Assembly: GCA_017562135.1 (NCBI GenBank)
Contig: QEYB01000448.1
Location: 2,480,001 to 2,544,000, forward strand
Length of the DNA stretch: 64,000 nucleotides
Source of the DNA: Dipylidium caninum
Lineage: Eukaryota > Platyhelminthes > Cestoda > Cyclophyllidea > Dipylidiidae
Direction of reading: 5' to 3'
The notes beneath the pieces are model-generated. The model was not told the origin of the DNA. It ran no database searches and worked only from the letters and a program-made list of their open reading frames with translations. The translations under genes were made by a program, and so were the position numbers. Below, in pieces: positions 1 to 12,100 of the stretch (within the stretch, counting starts at the first letter, position 1; each line of letters starts with the position of its first letter).

Positions 1-2700
1 AAAGAAATGATCTTCACAGCCACGACCTGTTATTTCCAATTGGCCCCCGGAGGTGGTATTTCGCGCCTGACTCCTTGGCTTCTCTAATGCTTTGGAGCGT
101 ACGTGCGGTATTACCATTAAATTCCAACGTCCACTGGTTTAGGCTGGTGACTGAAAATTTCAACGAAATGACCATTATTGTTGCTAAAGAATGTTTGAAA
201 TAATTTATAACATGCGACGTGCACCACGCAATTCCTGCGGCCAATGGCGGCAGCGACCTACCTCCACGCCCTTGCTGTTGAAAATGTACTTTGGGTCGTT
301 TCAGGGTCAAGTTTATGCAAATAAACAAATGCGACAAATAGGATGAAGCAGAGTCAAAAAACCATTTTTAAATAATTCTGGGAGATGTTAAATTTTGCCT
401 TTTGTTTATAGAAGGTTTGAACAATGTAAGCCACGCCAATGATTTCGGCTCGTACCTACCAACAACAATTCGGGGAGTGAGGCAGCGCCTTGGGGACTAT
501 TAAATGGGACGTTGACACCCAGTAAACCACACGGTATAGCCAAGTAGACTCATTTCCTTGAGCTCGGAGTTTTCTATCTCAGATGAGCTACTGAAATTGG
601 GTAACCCAATTAAAAAACTAAGAGTTTTCCACATTTACTTATGTTGTATGTCATCATATTCGAGGTAAAGGTCAGAAACGATGGAGCGAAAAGTTCATTC
701 TACTTAAATATGTTTTAGTATACTTATGTCATGGAGGTTACTCGGGTCGCCCCGGATGGGTCTTTGATGACTTGTTTATTTACAAACCTATCTATGTACG
801 TATGTAGCAAATTAATTGCCATACAATTCCCAGGGGCCATCACTTTAATACCCTTTGAATACATGCATACTTCGACGACGATGCCCCTACAGCTTACCAT
901 TTTTAAAAACCCACACTTGATCTATTAGCATCAAAAGTGAAATTCTTAACTACAGAAAGTTATAACGTCTCCTTAAATCTGCGGTTTGAACCATCTTCGG
1001 TGTGGTGTGTTTTGAGAAAAAGTTTAACGTATTTACTTATCTGGTGAAAACCTATCACTCAAAAAAGAGGGGAAATTCTATCCCACGTGTAAATTCTAAC
1101 GTCTTACCAACGGCTCCCTCGATCTATCAAGGACGATTTCTTACTAGTTCGGCAATTGTCACGATTTTTTAAAGAGCAATAAAACGCTTATGTTTACTAC
1201 GAGCAGCAGAGATATCAACACTTCATGCTGCGTCTAATGTTTGCCTCCTCTGCGTATGCAGGGTTCAGGCCAGCGTCTCTCCGTCTTCATGGCTCCTCTG
1301 CCGCCTCTTCTAACAACACCACCGCAGAATAAATTTGTTCCATTTACAATATGCCAGCAAAGTACTCCTATTGATAGCCCTTCTTGAAGATTAATTAGAA
1401 TATATTTCGAACCACAGTGGCACGTTTTAAATCTCACGAGAGCGACACAAAAGTGATTTGCTGTCAATGCCTTAAAGGTATCTGGAGGGTTGAAATGGGC
1501 GGTCCATGCTCGATCTAAATAAACACGAAGGTGTTACGGTTGGCTTTAATAATGCCTGTTCGGCTACCTGTTCGGCTACTTCTCAATTTTCCAAAGGTCG
1601 GTAACTGCCCTAAGTGTTTCCATTTGTTTTTCTAACTAGAATTTGAGTGTAACTGGTTGACAGCACCACATGCAAATCAGAATTTCACTCCTCCCCAGAA
1701 GTGCTCTGTCTCGCTCCACTTAACCGCCTGGTAGGTGTTAGAAACTGATGTTTCATTGAAGTGACTTTCACACATCATCATTTATTTGCGTTAGCCAACA
1801 GCCTAACACGTCATCGCCCGACCTGAGAGCAGACACAACGGATCCATTCGGCCACATTGTATTAACCATCGTCCGATGAGAAGACGTATCGGGAGAACCT
1901 GCTGAGGGAGCAGGCACTGGGGCGGTTCTGGGGACAAAGTGAGCACCATCAGGCTGTTCCATTATTGCGTTCACCCCATTCACCTGGTGACCACTTGAGT
2001 TTACTGCGCACATTACCCACTTCAACGCGGCATGGGAGCGGCTCACGGGCTGCCTTCTCCTCCTCCTTCTTCTTCTTCTCCTTCTTCCACTCATTAAAGT
2101 GCTCTGATGCCATGAAAAAATAAACTGTTTAATCGGTAAAGTGTTCACTTGAAGAGGCTTTTCCCACTCTCCATTCCCGTTCTCCTCGTACTAGCCGGAT
2201 TTTAGGCATAGAAAGTGATCTGGACCAGGGTGGCCCGTTGGAGCTGGCGGCTCTTTGTTCAAATCGCAATTACCAATGTCCTCCGGGCGCCGTGGTAATA
2301 ATACGTCTAGAGCACTAAGATACAACTCGTTTGCACCTGAGGAGGTCATAGCAACTCCAAGCTCCAAACAGAGGCAGCAATAAAACATCAGTCCAGACCC
2401 TACACGTCAACTTCGGTTTCTCATTACCAGCTGGCATGGTGTTACACGCTCGTAAGTACAGGTGTGAGGGACATGAGGATGCTTCCTTTTCACAGGGTTC
2501 AAGTTTCGTTATTCTCTACACCTGGCGGTTGTTTCGCACGCCCACAAATCGCTATGCTTAATTAGTTGTCACCTGAAGGACACTCCGAAAGCAGCTCAAA
2601 AACGCGGTCACTGGAAGAATTTGTGTCGTAATTGCCGTGAAAACGCTCCCGCCCCATGAATGTGAATGGCTGCTTGGGTGCGGAGGGATTGCGGTGGCGA
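1..2700 (+). other. AT-rich 5' flank, no gene seen
   Basis: Only short chance frames on both strands. A pyrimidine-rich CTT/CTC stretch at about 2050-2090 produces an Arg-run on the reverse frame that is not a gene. A 12-bp duplication (CTGTTCGGCTAC) occurs near 1557. Confidence 0.5.
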
Positions 2701-2769
2701 CGAGACGACGGGAGGGGGGGGGGCGGCGGGGGACACGAGGCTACACTCAACCCCCAAAAATAACCTGGG

Positions 2770-2910
2770 TGTTGACGCGTGCGCGCGCGCGCGCGCCTGC
2801 CTTAATGCTAATTACGCACGGTCCACTCACACGTGACGCTGGCGCTGACGACCAATGGGCTTCACGCGCGCCTCCCATTGGCTGCCGTTACTGCGCGACA
2901 GCCAATCGCC
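2770..2910 (+). promoter_or_regulatory. CCAAT-triplet promoter-like cluster
   Basis: A GC dinucleotide run (2777-2796) precedes CCAAT at 2852, ATTGG at 2877 and CCAAT at 2902, spaced about 25 bp apart in CpG-rich sequence. No coding exon was identified next to it; it could drive a 5' UTR exon of tensin or a gene to the left. Inference. Confidence 0.35.
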
Positions 2911-5579
2911 GCGGCGGCAGCCCAGTCGATGAAGAGGCTCGTCGAAGGCCTTCGCTCGCATAGAATCCTCGCACCAACTTCTATTGTCTACCATAACTGC
3001 AAGCATTCCTCCCATGGACTTATCTGTGCTGTATTGTGGATACTACCGACTGTCATGTGATTTGCCTCTCGAGTGTTGAACAGGTGAGTGTGGCGGTCGT
3101 CTTGACATTTGCGCTTTCCAATGCCCGCCATGTCATTAACTCGATGGACAAAAGCATTTTTCGCAAGCAAGCAAGCTGGTTGTTATACGTTAATAACAGC
3201 CGTAAGATACTCTCAGCTCATCTCGGGGAATTCACTAATTGCTCATGATGCCGATTACTTCATCCGAGCGAAAGTCCGTACCCCAGCATGTCCTCGGGAG
3301 CCAATTTCTCCACGGCATTTTATAACACTTTGTGTAAATAACCACATGAACATTATTTTCATCTGGCTTTCATGGCGTACCGTGTTGCGTATGCGTTTCA
3401 TGTGATTCCTGGCAGAAGTGGCTTTTCGCGTGTGTGCCAACACTCCTGCGGCGATCCCACTTCCGCCGCCCTCTCGCATATTAGACCGTCAGTTTAAACA
3501 GAACGCGTAGGTTCTGCGGCTTCTTCGCTCAAAGCAACTGGCGCCATTGGCGTTGACCCCGGCGCCTGTTCGAATAAATAACTCTTCGCCGCCCATGCAA
3601 CTTGGGCATGCTTTGAGAGAGCGCATCCTCACCTGCTTGCCGAGGGATACGCGACTTTCATCGGACCTGGTTGCAGCGATGCCGCAGGGAACGCGGTAAA
3701 CAAGAAGGACATTGACATTTTTGGCATTACCTGCCCCTCCTCCCCCCCTCTCTGCCTCCCGGGCCCCATGCTGTCGAGTTTTTAGAGCATCTCTCGATGC
3801 GTGAGCTGGTGATGTGTGCTGAGCACTGTCGCCGAGAGGGCTCGTCCCCAGAGCGCGATGTCCTCTGCACCGCCGCCCGTCCCAGGCCAGCGAGTGGTTC
3901 CGCCTCGCGTTGGCCCTCCAACGCCGGTCGGACGCAGGGTCTTTGGAAAATATCTCCTCATGCTGGTGCTAAAACAACTCACGTAAACCTGCGGTTGAGG
4001 TATCTTCTCTCTTTGAAAGAGCCGTGCCTTCAGCCCCATCACGCGTTTGCCCTGCGCCTGAGGCCCCGACCTCCTTTCATCTCGGTGAACCTTTCCGATG
4101 AAACGATGAGACATGACAGAAGGGAAAGGCGAACCCACCTGCACACGACTGGGTGGGTGGCTGCGACAGGCGGACCATCAAGGCGTGTCATCGTGTCGCC
4201 GCGCACCTCGCGTCTGCTGCAACAGCGCCCTCCGCCGCGCTGTCGGCATGTCTGACAGCCAAATCGAGCAGTGGCCTGACGACTTTCACCCGCTCCCCGC
4301 TCTCCGAGGGCCTCGCGCCCGTGGGTCGAGGGTGGGTGGCCCAGGAGTCGCGGAAGAAGGGTCTCCTGCTCGCGAGAGTTGTCAAACAGACGCCACCGTG
4401 TCATCACAAGCTGTAATGCGTGGAATTTACTTGGAAAGATTCCTTAGACCTTCTTTTGTGCAGATGCGAAGGAGAATTTGAGGGGGCCCTCGGGAGAGGC
4501 GGTGTTGTTTTCCCTTCCCGCCGCCGCGGTGAGGAGGGTGAAGGGGAGATGGGCGAGGCTGGGAGTGGACCCCCGGTACACGCCTCAGCTCCTCCGCGCG
4601 CCCGCTGCCCCGAGCGGCTGGGCTCCACCGCACTTAGGACGACTCCTCCTCTTCGAATACAAAGACGATAACATGACAACCACCGGCCGCTTTACTGAAA
4701 ACAACTCGTGCATCCAATCAGACTGCGAGGCTTTGCAACACCTCGCGTGCGTGCTCTAAAACAGTAGCACACGGGAGGGAGGAGGGTGTCGATAGGCGGC
4801 GCCTACTGTGCGCTTTTTCGCTAAATCCACGGGATGTAGCTTTTTCTGCGCTTCGCCGCTCCTCCTCCCGGCGGTTGGACAGCCCTCGGTGAAGCGGGCT
4901 TCCTCGCTCCCCGCGCCGCGAATGCGCGCCGGCGGTTGATCGGGAAAGTTAGCGTATTTCCTGGAGCTCTGCTGTTCTTCCCAGTCCCGAATCCTGCACA
5001 AATCTTTCACCCTCCAGAAAAACTCAACCCTCGCTGTGCGAACCAAAGCCACGAAGAGGTGCGAATCAATCACGAGTGTGGCAGCTGACACTGGCCACTT
5101 GGCACGAGCTCTCGCCGCCTTCGAACGATAAAGTGTTCCAAGTGATCCGCGCTGCGGTTCTTGCACGATCCGCCTGCCTTGGCAGCCCGAGGGGCGCCGC
5201 GCAGCCACGCCCTTGCGCGGCAGAGCCAACGCCGAGGCCCCGAGACCGTTCGGCTGGAGGCGCCTCTGCCGGAGGACTGCGCCGCCCAGGGACGAACACT
5301 TGAGGTGCTTCTAAAGGTTCTCCACTCCACGGGGAAGGCTGGTTTTATTCTTGCTGAAACACTTGGAGTCGAACAAATGACTAAAATGGCGCATTCTGGA
5401 CACGCTGAGACTCGTGTGCGGTCACTTTCGACACTTTCGGAGCCCTGTCAGGGGCGAAGACGACTCCGAGGCTCGTTAGCCTTGCACAAGTGGCTCGAAA
5501 ACGCGCGATGGAGCCCGACACAAAGCGTCGCCACAGGGTCGGGCGTTAGCGGCCCCTCTCTGCTCCGCACGCGTTGAAC

Positions 5580-5811
5580 TGCGTCCAGGCCGGGAGAGGC
5601 CATTGGGCGGGATTCGGCAGCGGCGTTCACGAGCGCCAGGCCAAGTCGCACGACCTCGAAGAGCCGCGGGGTCTCTGACGCGGCAAAATGGCGGACTCGG
5701 CGTCGCCGGAGGACGAGCCCGCTAAGTCGTCGGCACCCAGTGTGGCACCCAGCCGCAGTCTGTGGCGCCTTATGAACACGGCATTGCGGTGCGCGCCTTG
5801 AAGGACGACGG
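5580..5811 (+). promoter_or_regulatory. Candidate tensin promoter and 5' leader
   Basis: GC- and CpG-rich stretch with an inverted CCAAT box (ATTGG near 5603) next to a GC-box-like GGGCGGG. An ATG at 5688 sits in a context like the YY1 element found at many metazoan starts. From that ATG a 37-codon frame runs to a stop near 5799. A strong donor (GTGAGA) lies at 5811. This could be a 5' UTR exon spliced to the acceptor at 5984, or an alternative first coding exon through a weak donor at 5739. Inference only. Confidence 0.35.
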
Positions 5812-6010
5812 TGAGAAGCCGCCAGCGGCCGCCTCGAGGCGCTCTGCTCGCCTCCTCGGGCTCAGCTGCCCCTGCATTGGAGGGATGCCGTTCCTGCCCG
5901 AGAAAATCGCAGTGTTCCTTGAACTCAACCCCGAATCACACAAACCCGTATTATTTGGCCCACATGTTGTTTGTTTTTTCTCAGTAAACATTGGAACGAC
6001 GCCTGCGAAA

Positions 6011-6109
6011 ATGTCGTTCGACGGCCCATTTCTCCATTCTGACATGACAATCGAATCGCCCGAATTTCGGAGGAAGCCACCCTCTCTCCACCTGTCCTGC
6101 AGGTCCTCG
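6011..6109 (+). CDS. TNS: Tensin exon 1 (candidate start exon)
   Basis: ATG at 6011 (context GCGAAAATG) opens 33 codons ending at donor TCG/GTACGT in phase 0. That matches the phase-0 acceptor of the 7316 exon. The upstream acceptor TTTTTTCTCAG ends at 5984. The peptide is Ser/Pro/Arg-rich with no domain. If this exon is wrong, the next in-frame ATG is at 7337. Confidence 0.4.
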
Positions 6110-9100
6110 GTACGTCCCACTCCACTGGCCCTGCCTTCCGACCCTTCCTGCCACTCTATTTTGCGTCGAACTTCCTCGGGGCCGGCAAACTCGCCCTCCT
6201 TGGTATAACTGCCCGTCCATTCAACGAAAGGCGTCCTCGTCCTCCTCCTCCTCCTCCTCCTCCTCCTCGTCCTTCACTTGGTCCTTCTCGTCCACCGGAT
6301 TGCCGGCCACTTGAACGCCTCCACCGAGACGAAGACGGTCTCACCGACCGTCTCTTTAGCTGTTAATGCCGCGGGTGGGGAGACAAAGGCATCGTTTTTC
6401 CCCAAAAGGCCTCCAGCGTCGACGTCGAGGGATGCATTTGACGCGATGTCGCGCTGGCGTGTGTCTTCCCAGTTAGGCGGTTTGGGAAGGTGGCTGCCCC
6501 CGTCCACCGTGCTGGCGCGCAGGCGGCGCAGAGGACGGGCACAACTCACCGGGGCCATGCGGCGTCACCGTAAAAGCCGGACTTAACGCAGCGGGGCGGG
6601 CGGGCGGGCCTCGGGCCAATGCTCTGTCCGCGCTCAACGCCCCTGACGCTGCGCGGCCGTGGCCTGGGCCCATGCGGACCGCGTCGCACCGCAGGACGTG
6701 TCGCCGCCTGCTCCCCGAGGTCACCGCCCCACTCGGCCGGCGTTTCAGCTGGCGCCGGGCGACGCGGCCTGACACTCTGGTGGCCCGACGCGTCTGTTTG
6801 TTTATGCGGTGGTTGGTTCAGCGTTGCGCGGACCAAATCCAAAGTAAACACTCGCCCATTGTTGCCCTCACTTTAAGTGGATCTGACACGGCCTCACCAC
6901 ACAGCTTCCGTTCGCCGCGGTTCTACGCATTTTGACACCAGAGGACATGTGCGATCGGCAAACGGCGACGAAATGTGCGAAGATGGGCTGAGTGACCGCA
7001 GACGCGCCGCGACTCCTCTGCGCCGCCTTCTGCCCTGCACGAGGCCGCCGGCTGCCCTCACCGAGCGCCCACAAGTGCCCGCTCTAAGATGGGGCATGCC
7101 AATTGACTGGCGCGTGGCACGCTGAGTGTCCGTAGACCAAAGTCGGAGCGTTCGGCCGGGCCTCCATTCGCGGGATCGGCCGAAAGGGTCCGTTCCACAA
7201 TCCAACTAGCCGCCTCCGCGTGCGTGGGAGAGCAGCCGGTGGTCGGAAGGAATCGAGCGCCGCGCGCGACTTAGTCCTTTTGGCGAGGATTTTAATTCGA
7301 CTCGTCTACTTGCAGAATTCCTCACTGCAAAGTGACATGGAAACAGTCTTCGCGCAGTCGGAGAAGAGCAGCAGTCCGCGGCCGGACTCGGACTCGGGCA
7401 CCGTCGTCCGTGGTTTCAATGGCCTTCCGCAGTCGACCGAGGCCACTGGGGAGGAGGTAGGCGCTGCCGTGGCAGGTGGACACAACACCGAGGTGCCGGG
7501 GGCGTCGGACTCTCGGCATCTCGGTTTCACCCACTCCTCGCACTCGTCCGCCACCCGCCCTGCGTCACAAAGCAGAAAGCGACACCGTCAGGGTTTTGAT
7601 CTGTTCTTAAAACCCCCTCCACGAGGCGAGGGATCGTCCGGTGCCTGACGACCTTTCAGTTGGCGCAGTTGCACGGTTTAGTTGAGTCGAGGTGTGGGGC
7701 TGCCACGGTCAGAGTCGCAGAAAAGGAGAGCAGGACTCGCTTCCCAACGAAGCAAGTGGAGTAGACTTTAGCCTTCTGGTTCCCCCCTAATCTGGCCAGT
7801 TGAGGTTGGCTGTGAACTGCCGACGCGGGCTCTGTGTGGCCGCGGGAGATCTGAGTGCCTGGCAACAGTCAGCGGTCCCTTGCCCCCCCCCTCCCCACCC
7901 TTACCGTTTCCCTCTCGCCAACCGTGGACTTGCACAATCCCGTCTTCCGACAACAATTTCTTCCTTCTTTAGGATTCTCATAGCATCCGAGACTCCTCAA
8001 CTACCATTCGGTAAGACGCTCTTTTGCTGTGCTATGCACTTATGGGCTCCTTCGCGCCTCCCACCGGGATTCTCCCCCACCGGACAGGCGGAGTCTCACG
8101 CGGTTTCGGTTAGCGGTGGGGACGAGGGCGAGCGAAATACGCACTAGCAGCACCCCGTCGGGCCCCGGTTGAACCGCGCGATCGCCGGGCGGAGGTGGGG
8201 AGGTGGGCGCGGTCTGGGCCCCGCCAGCCGCCTGTCCGGCCGTTCTTCTGCCGCTCTTGTGCGTGCCCACCGCTTACACCGAGTGTGCCTAAGGTTAAGG
8301 CGGAAACTGGTGAAATTTAAAGAGGAAATCCACCTGGAAGTTGCCCTGACAGCATTGGCAAGTGGGAGGCCTGCAAAAGCTTCGGAGCAGGTTTCAGGCC
8401 AACTGCGTCCGTGACGGGGGCACTTTGCTGCCCACTGCCTCACGACAAGTGTTGGCCCACACGATGTGATCGGACGAGGCCAAGTCGAACTGGGCCTCGC
8501 GACTTTCGTGACTCCGATGTCGATTTGACCGCGTCAGTGCTCCGCCCAGCCACCAGCCGCAGAGGCGTTCCACTGCTGCTCAGCAGCGCGCCGCGGAGCA
8601 GACGCTGTTAGTCACGGTTGCCGTCGACGCGGCAGTACGTGGGTGAGCGCGAGGGCTCGTAGCCCTTGAACGCCCTGCGGCGGCTCCCACTCGCCCCGCG
8701 TCGGCCTTTTGCCAGTCCGCGCGCAGGCCACACGGTGGAATCGCGCACGAGGAAATTCTTGCCAGCAGACCCACGGTGGCGAATGAGGCGGCTGTCCAAG
8801 GTGGCAGAAGGCCGTTTGAGGTGTCCACTCGTACCAGAGGACCAGCGGCTTCCCATCTGCGTCTGAGCCCCTCCGCCTCCGCCTCCTCGTCCCCCGCCCT
8901 CGCCCTTGCGACTGCCAACACTTTCGCGTCTGCCACTTAACACTGACGTGCCGATGCGGCAGTCCTGATGCGGCCGGTCTCGTGTAAACGACGCTTTTTT
9001 CTTCTGCCAACAGCTCCGACACCATCTGGAGCTGGGACTGCAGCACAGCATCGAGGGGATCTCGGCTGGACCAGGTGCTTGGCCGCATTTTCGGTGAGTC

Positions 9101-12100
9101 TGTCCTCCATTCTGTGAATTCCAAGCAGTAGGAACTCCTCGAGCCTCGCCGGGTTCAGGCGGCTGCCATCGCTGACAGATGCCAGTCTGGCCCAGGTGGC
9201 GCTCGCCACGGGAGGCCCTGTGCGCGGCGGGCGGGGCCGGACGCGGAGCTGCCTGGCGCTGTGCACTGAGTGAATGCCTTTCCTTTAGTCCAAGTCTCGC
9301 CGCAGGGTGACATCACCATCAACCGCCTCGCCTGCCTGGCCCACATCCGCGGAGTGATCGGCGACACCGTGGAAGACGCCCAAATCCTCGTAAGTGACAC
9401 CAAACAGTGCCTTTTGAGGAAACCAGGCGAATGGGACTTGGGCGCTCACCTCCACCGGTGGGACGGCAAGCGGAACGAGGCACCTCCGTGGTTCCCCGGG
9501 CACGCGGACACGCCTCTGCCCACCCACCTATACCCATTCACGGCCTATTCACCCATTCACCCACGCACACACTTGAATGCATAAATGCGGCTGAGTCCCC
9601 GGAAGTAGTCACTTGTGTCCGGCCTCTGGTGCCCCGTCGTCGTGCAGTTTGACGAGGTGGTCACCCTTTGTCTCTTCCATTCAGGTCTTCAACTGCCAGG
9701 AGCCCGACCCCAACCTGGCCGCGATGTTTGACCAGGTGAGTTCTGCCTCTTGCACTGTCGCATGTTGCAGGGCGTCCGCCTCGCCCCGGGCACCGGAAGA
9801 CGGTGCGGGTCACCTAGGCGTGACGGCCTCTTGAAACTGGCTACGGGCAGGAGGAGTGTTGCAGCGCCCAAGGCGGCCCACCGCCCCTCCGAACTATCAG
9901 TTAGTGCCTGGTGCAGTGAGAACAGTCGGAGGTGAAGTCTGCGCGACGAAATCCGCGGTGGCAACAGGTGCAGCTCCCCCACCGCGTTCTCACCTCGCAG
10001 GCATCCCGGCATTTATCGGCTCATTTCGACTGAAAGACCACTTGATTGACGGAGGGGAGATGGATTCTGATTAGGTGGAAGGGAGGGGAGCGAGGAGGTT
10101 TGAGCCGATTTAACACGTGACACCACGGACGTTCAAGAGGCCTTCGTGTGTTTGTGACCTTCAGGTGGTCGACTGTTGCTTCGACCTCAACGCGATGCCT
10201 GACCTCGGGTCGCTCATCCGCTTCTGCGAGACCTGCTACGACTGGCTGGCGCGCGGCAACGCGAATGCGGTGCTTTTCCACGGAGAAAGCGTCGTCGCTA
10301 CCAAACGTCTGCTCCTCCTTATCTTCGCCTACGCGCACTTCTGCGACTCCGTGGAGAGGTAATGGACGGTGGGGGGAAGTAGACCCGCCCACTGACACGC
10401 GAGACGAGGCCGGCGGGAAAAGTAGACTGCCCGGCCGAAGTGGGGCAGATGCCTTCGCGTGTCGGCCGGGCTCAGTGTTTCGGCTCTCGGTGAAGTGGGG
10501 TCGAGAAGGCCCTCTGCCCTTCGCAGACTGGACGTTCTCGCCGGCGTTTGCCGCAACGGTGTTGCTCACAAGCAGCCTTGACTGCTGCGACGGTGACTGC
10601 GCAGTGAGTCGGGCCCAGGCAGCGCCGTCTTCACGGCCTCCGTATGATTGTGCCAGCCGATTGCGGCGGCAGCCTGTGCGCATAAACGAACAGGCAAAAT
10701 GCGGGGCGGGTGACTTGGCTGAACAGACCTGCGTTAGTCACTGCCGTGGGTGCCGACGATGGTGGCGGCGGCGGCGGCGGCGCTGAGGGGTGCGCACCGA
10801 TCGCCTCGCAGGCTCAACACGTCGAGTCACGCGCGGAAACGCAGTAGCCGGCGGGAGGACGACTCCGCCTACCTCTTTCTCGGCGTCTCGGGCAGGCGCG
10901 GTCTTTTTTCTCCTGCTCTAATGCCGGCAGGAACAGCTGAGAGACTGGGGCTGCCAGGCTTTTTCTTGCCCCAAGAGCCCTTCCGAATCGGTCAAATTAG
11001 GCGACTGCTCCAGGAGGACGCCAAACACGCCCACAAGACGGTTTGGCCTGTGCTTGGCAATTTACCTGAGTTAGTCTTATCAACGCCAACGCTGCCACCC
11101 TTGAGGTAAAATGTCGAGATCCGAGACGAGCATCGGGGTTGGAGGCGAGAGCTTCTGGAGGCTCTGGCGGCTGGGTTTTGGCTTGGCCAGATTGACGGAG
11201 TCCCCTTCCCCCTCCGCGTTGAGGCAGGACGCCGCCCCAATGTAGTCGGGCGGCGCGGAGTCTCAACCTCCGGCGCCGCGACTTCCGCGCCTCACATCGT
11301 TCATTGCATACGAGAGAAGACAATTCGCACACTTCAATTTCACTCCCTCCTCAAAGTGCCCGCTCTCGACTCTCGCTGAACTTGTTTTTTCTCCGGTTGA
11401 ACATCAACCAGCGGTGAGGGAAATCACCCACTGCACAGTTAGCGCAAGCGAGGTGGACCAATGAGCTTAACCTGGCCGAGTGGACCGAAGAAGAAAGTAT
11501 CGCTGTCACAAGCTTCGTTGATGAGTCATGAGCGTGAAGGAAACGTCAATTTTTGTCCGTCCAGGCACCCCCAAATCCCGCAAAGGGACGTTGAAGTGAA
11601 CTTGACTTTCTCTTGCAGGCAAAACGTGATGACGAGCAAGCGCCTGAAAGCCTACCTCTCCGCCTACCCCAACGGAAATGCGAGTGTCCCAATTGTGTGC
11701 CTGCGGTGGGTCCGAAGGCGCAGTCATTAGAGTAGCATAAACACACTACGCCACGAGGTTTTTGGTCTTTTCACCTTCCTCTTCAGGTACGCGACCTACA
11801 TGAAAATCTTCACACCCTTCCGCCGCCGGAGCATTTCTAGGGCGACCATGTCCATCCATTCCATCGTCTTGCGCAACTGTCCTCTCTTCGCCGACCATTC
11901 CGTTCATATTTTCTTTAAATTCTACTCCCACTCCCCTCTGCGTCACGTCTATACGACGGAAGTGTAGTAAGTGGCCGGTGGCGGCGTGGGGACAGCGGGA
12001 CAGGGCAGAGGAGTCGCCTAGTGCTAACCCTAACTCCTCCTTTTAGCACCATTTCGGGCCGAATGAGTGAGAGTGCGGTCGTATTGTTTACTGAAGAGCC

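Noticed and set aside
1768..2148. Reverse frame with a run of Arg
   Set aside because: Produced by a CTT/CTC-rich stretch; no domain or splice support.
10021..10683. 220-codon antisense open frame
   Set aside because: It overlaps the tensin PTP exon 7 on the other strand with no recognisable domain.
10750..11109. Possible extra tensin exon after the PTP loop
   Set aside because: Spacing between exons 7, 8 and 9 already equals that of human tensin, so no exon is missing.
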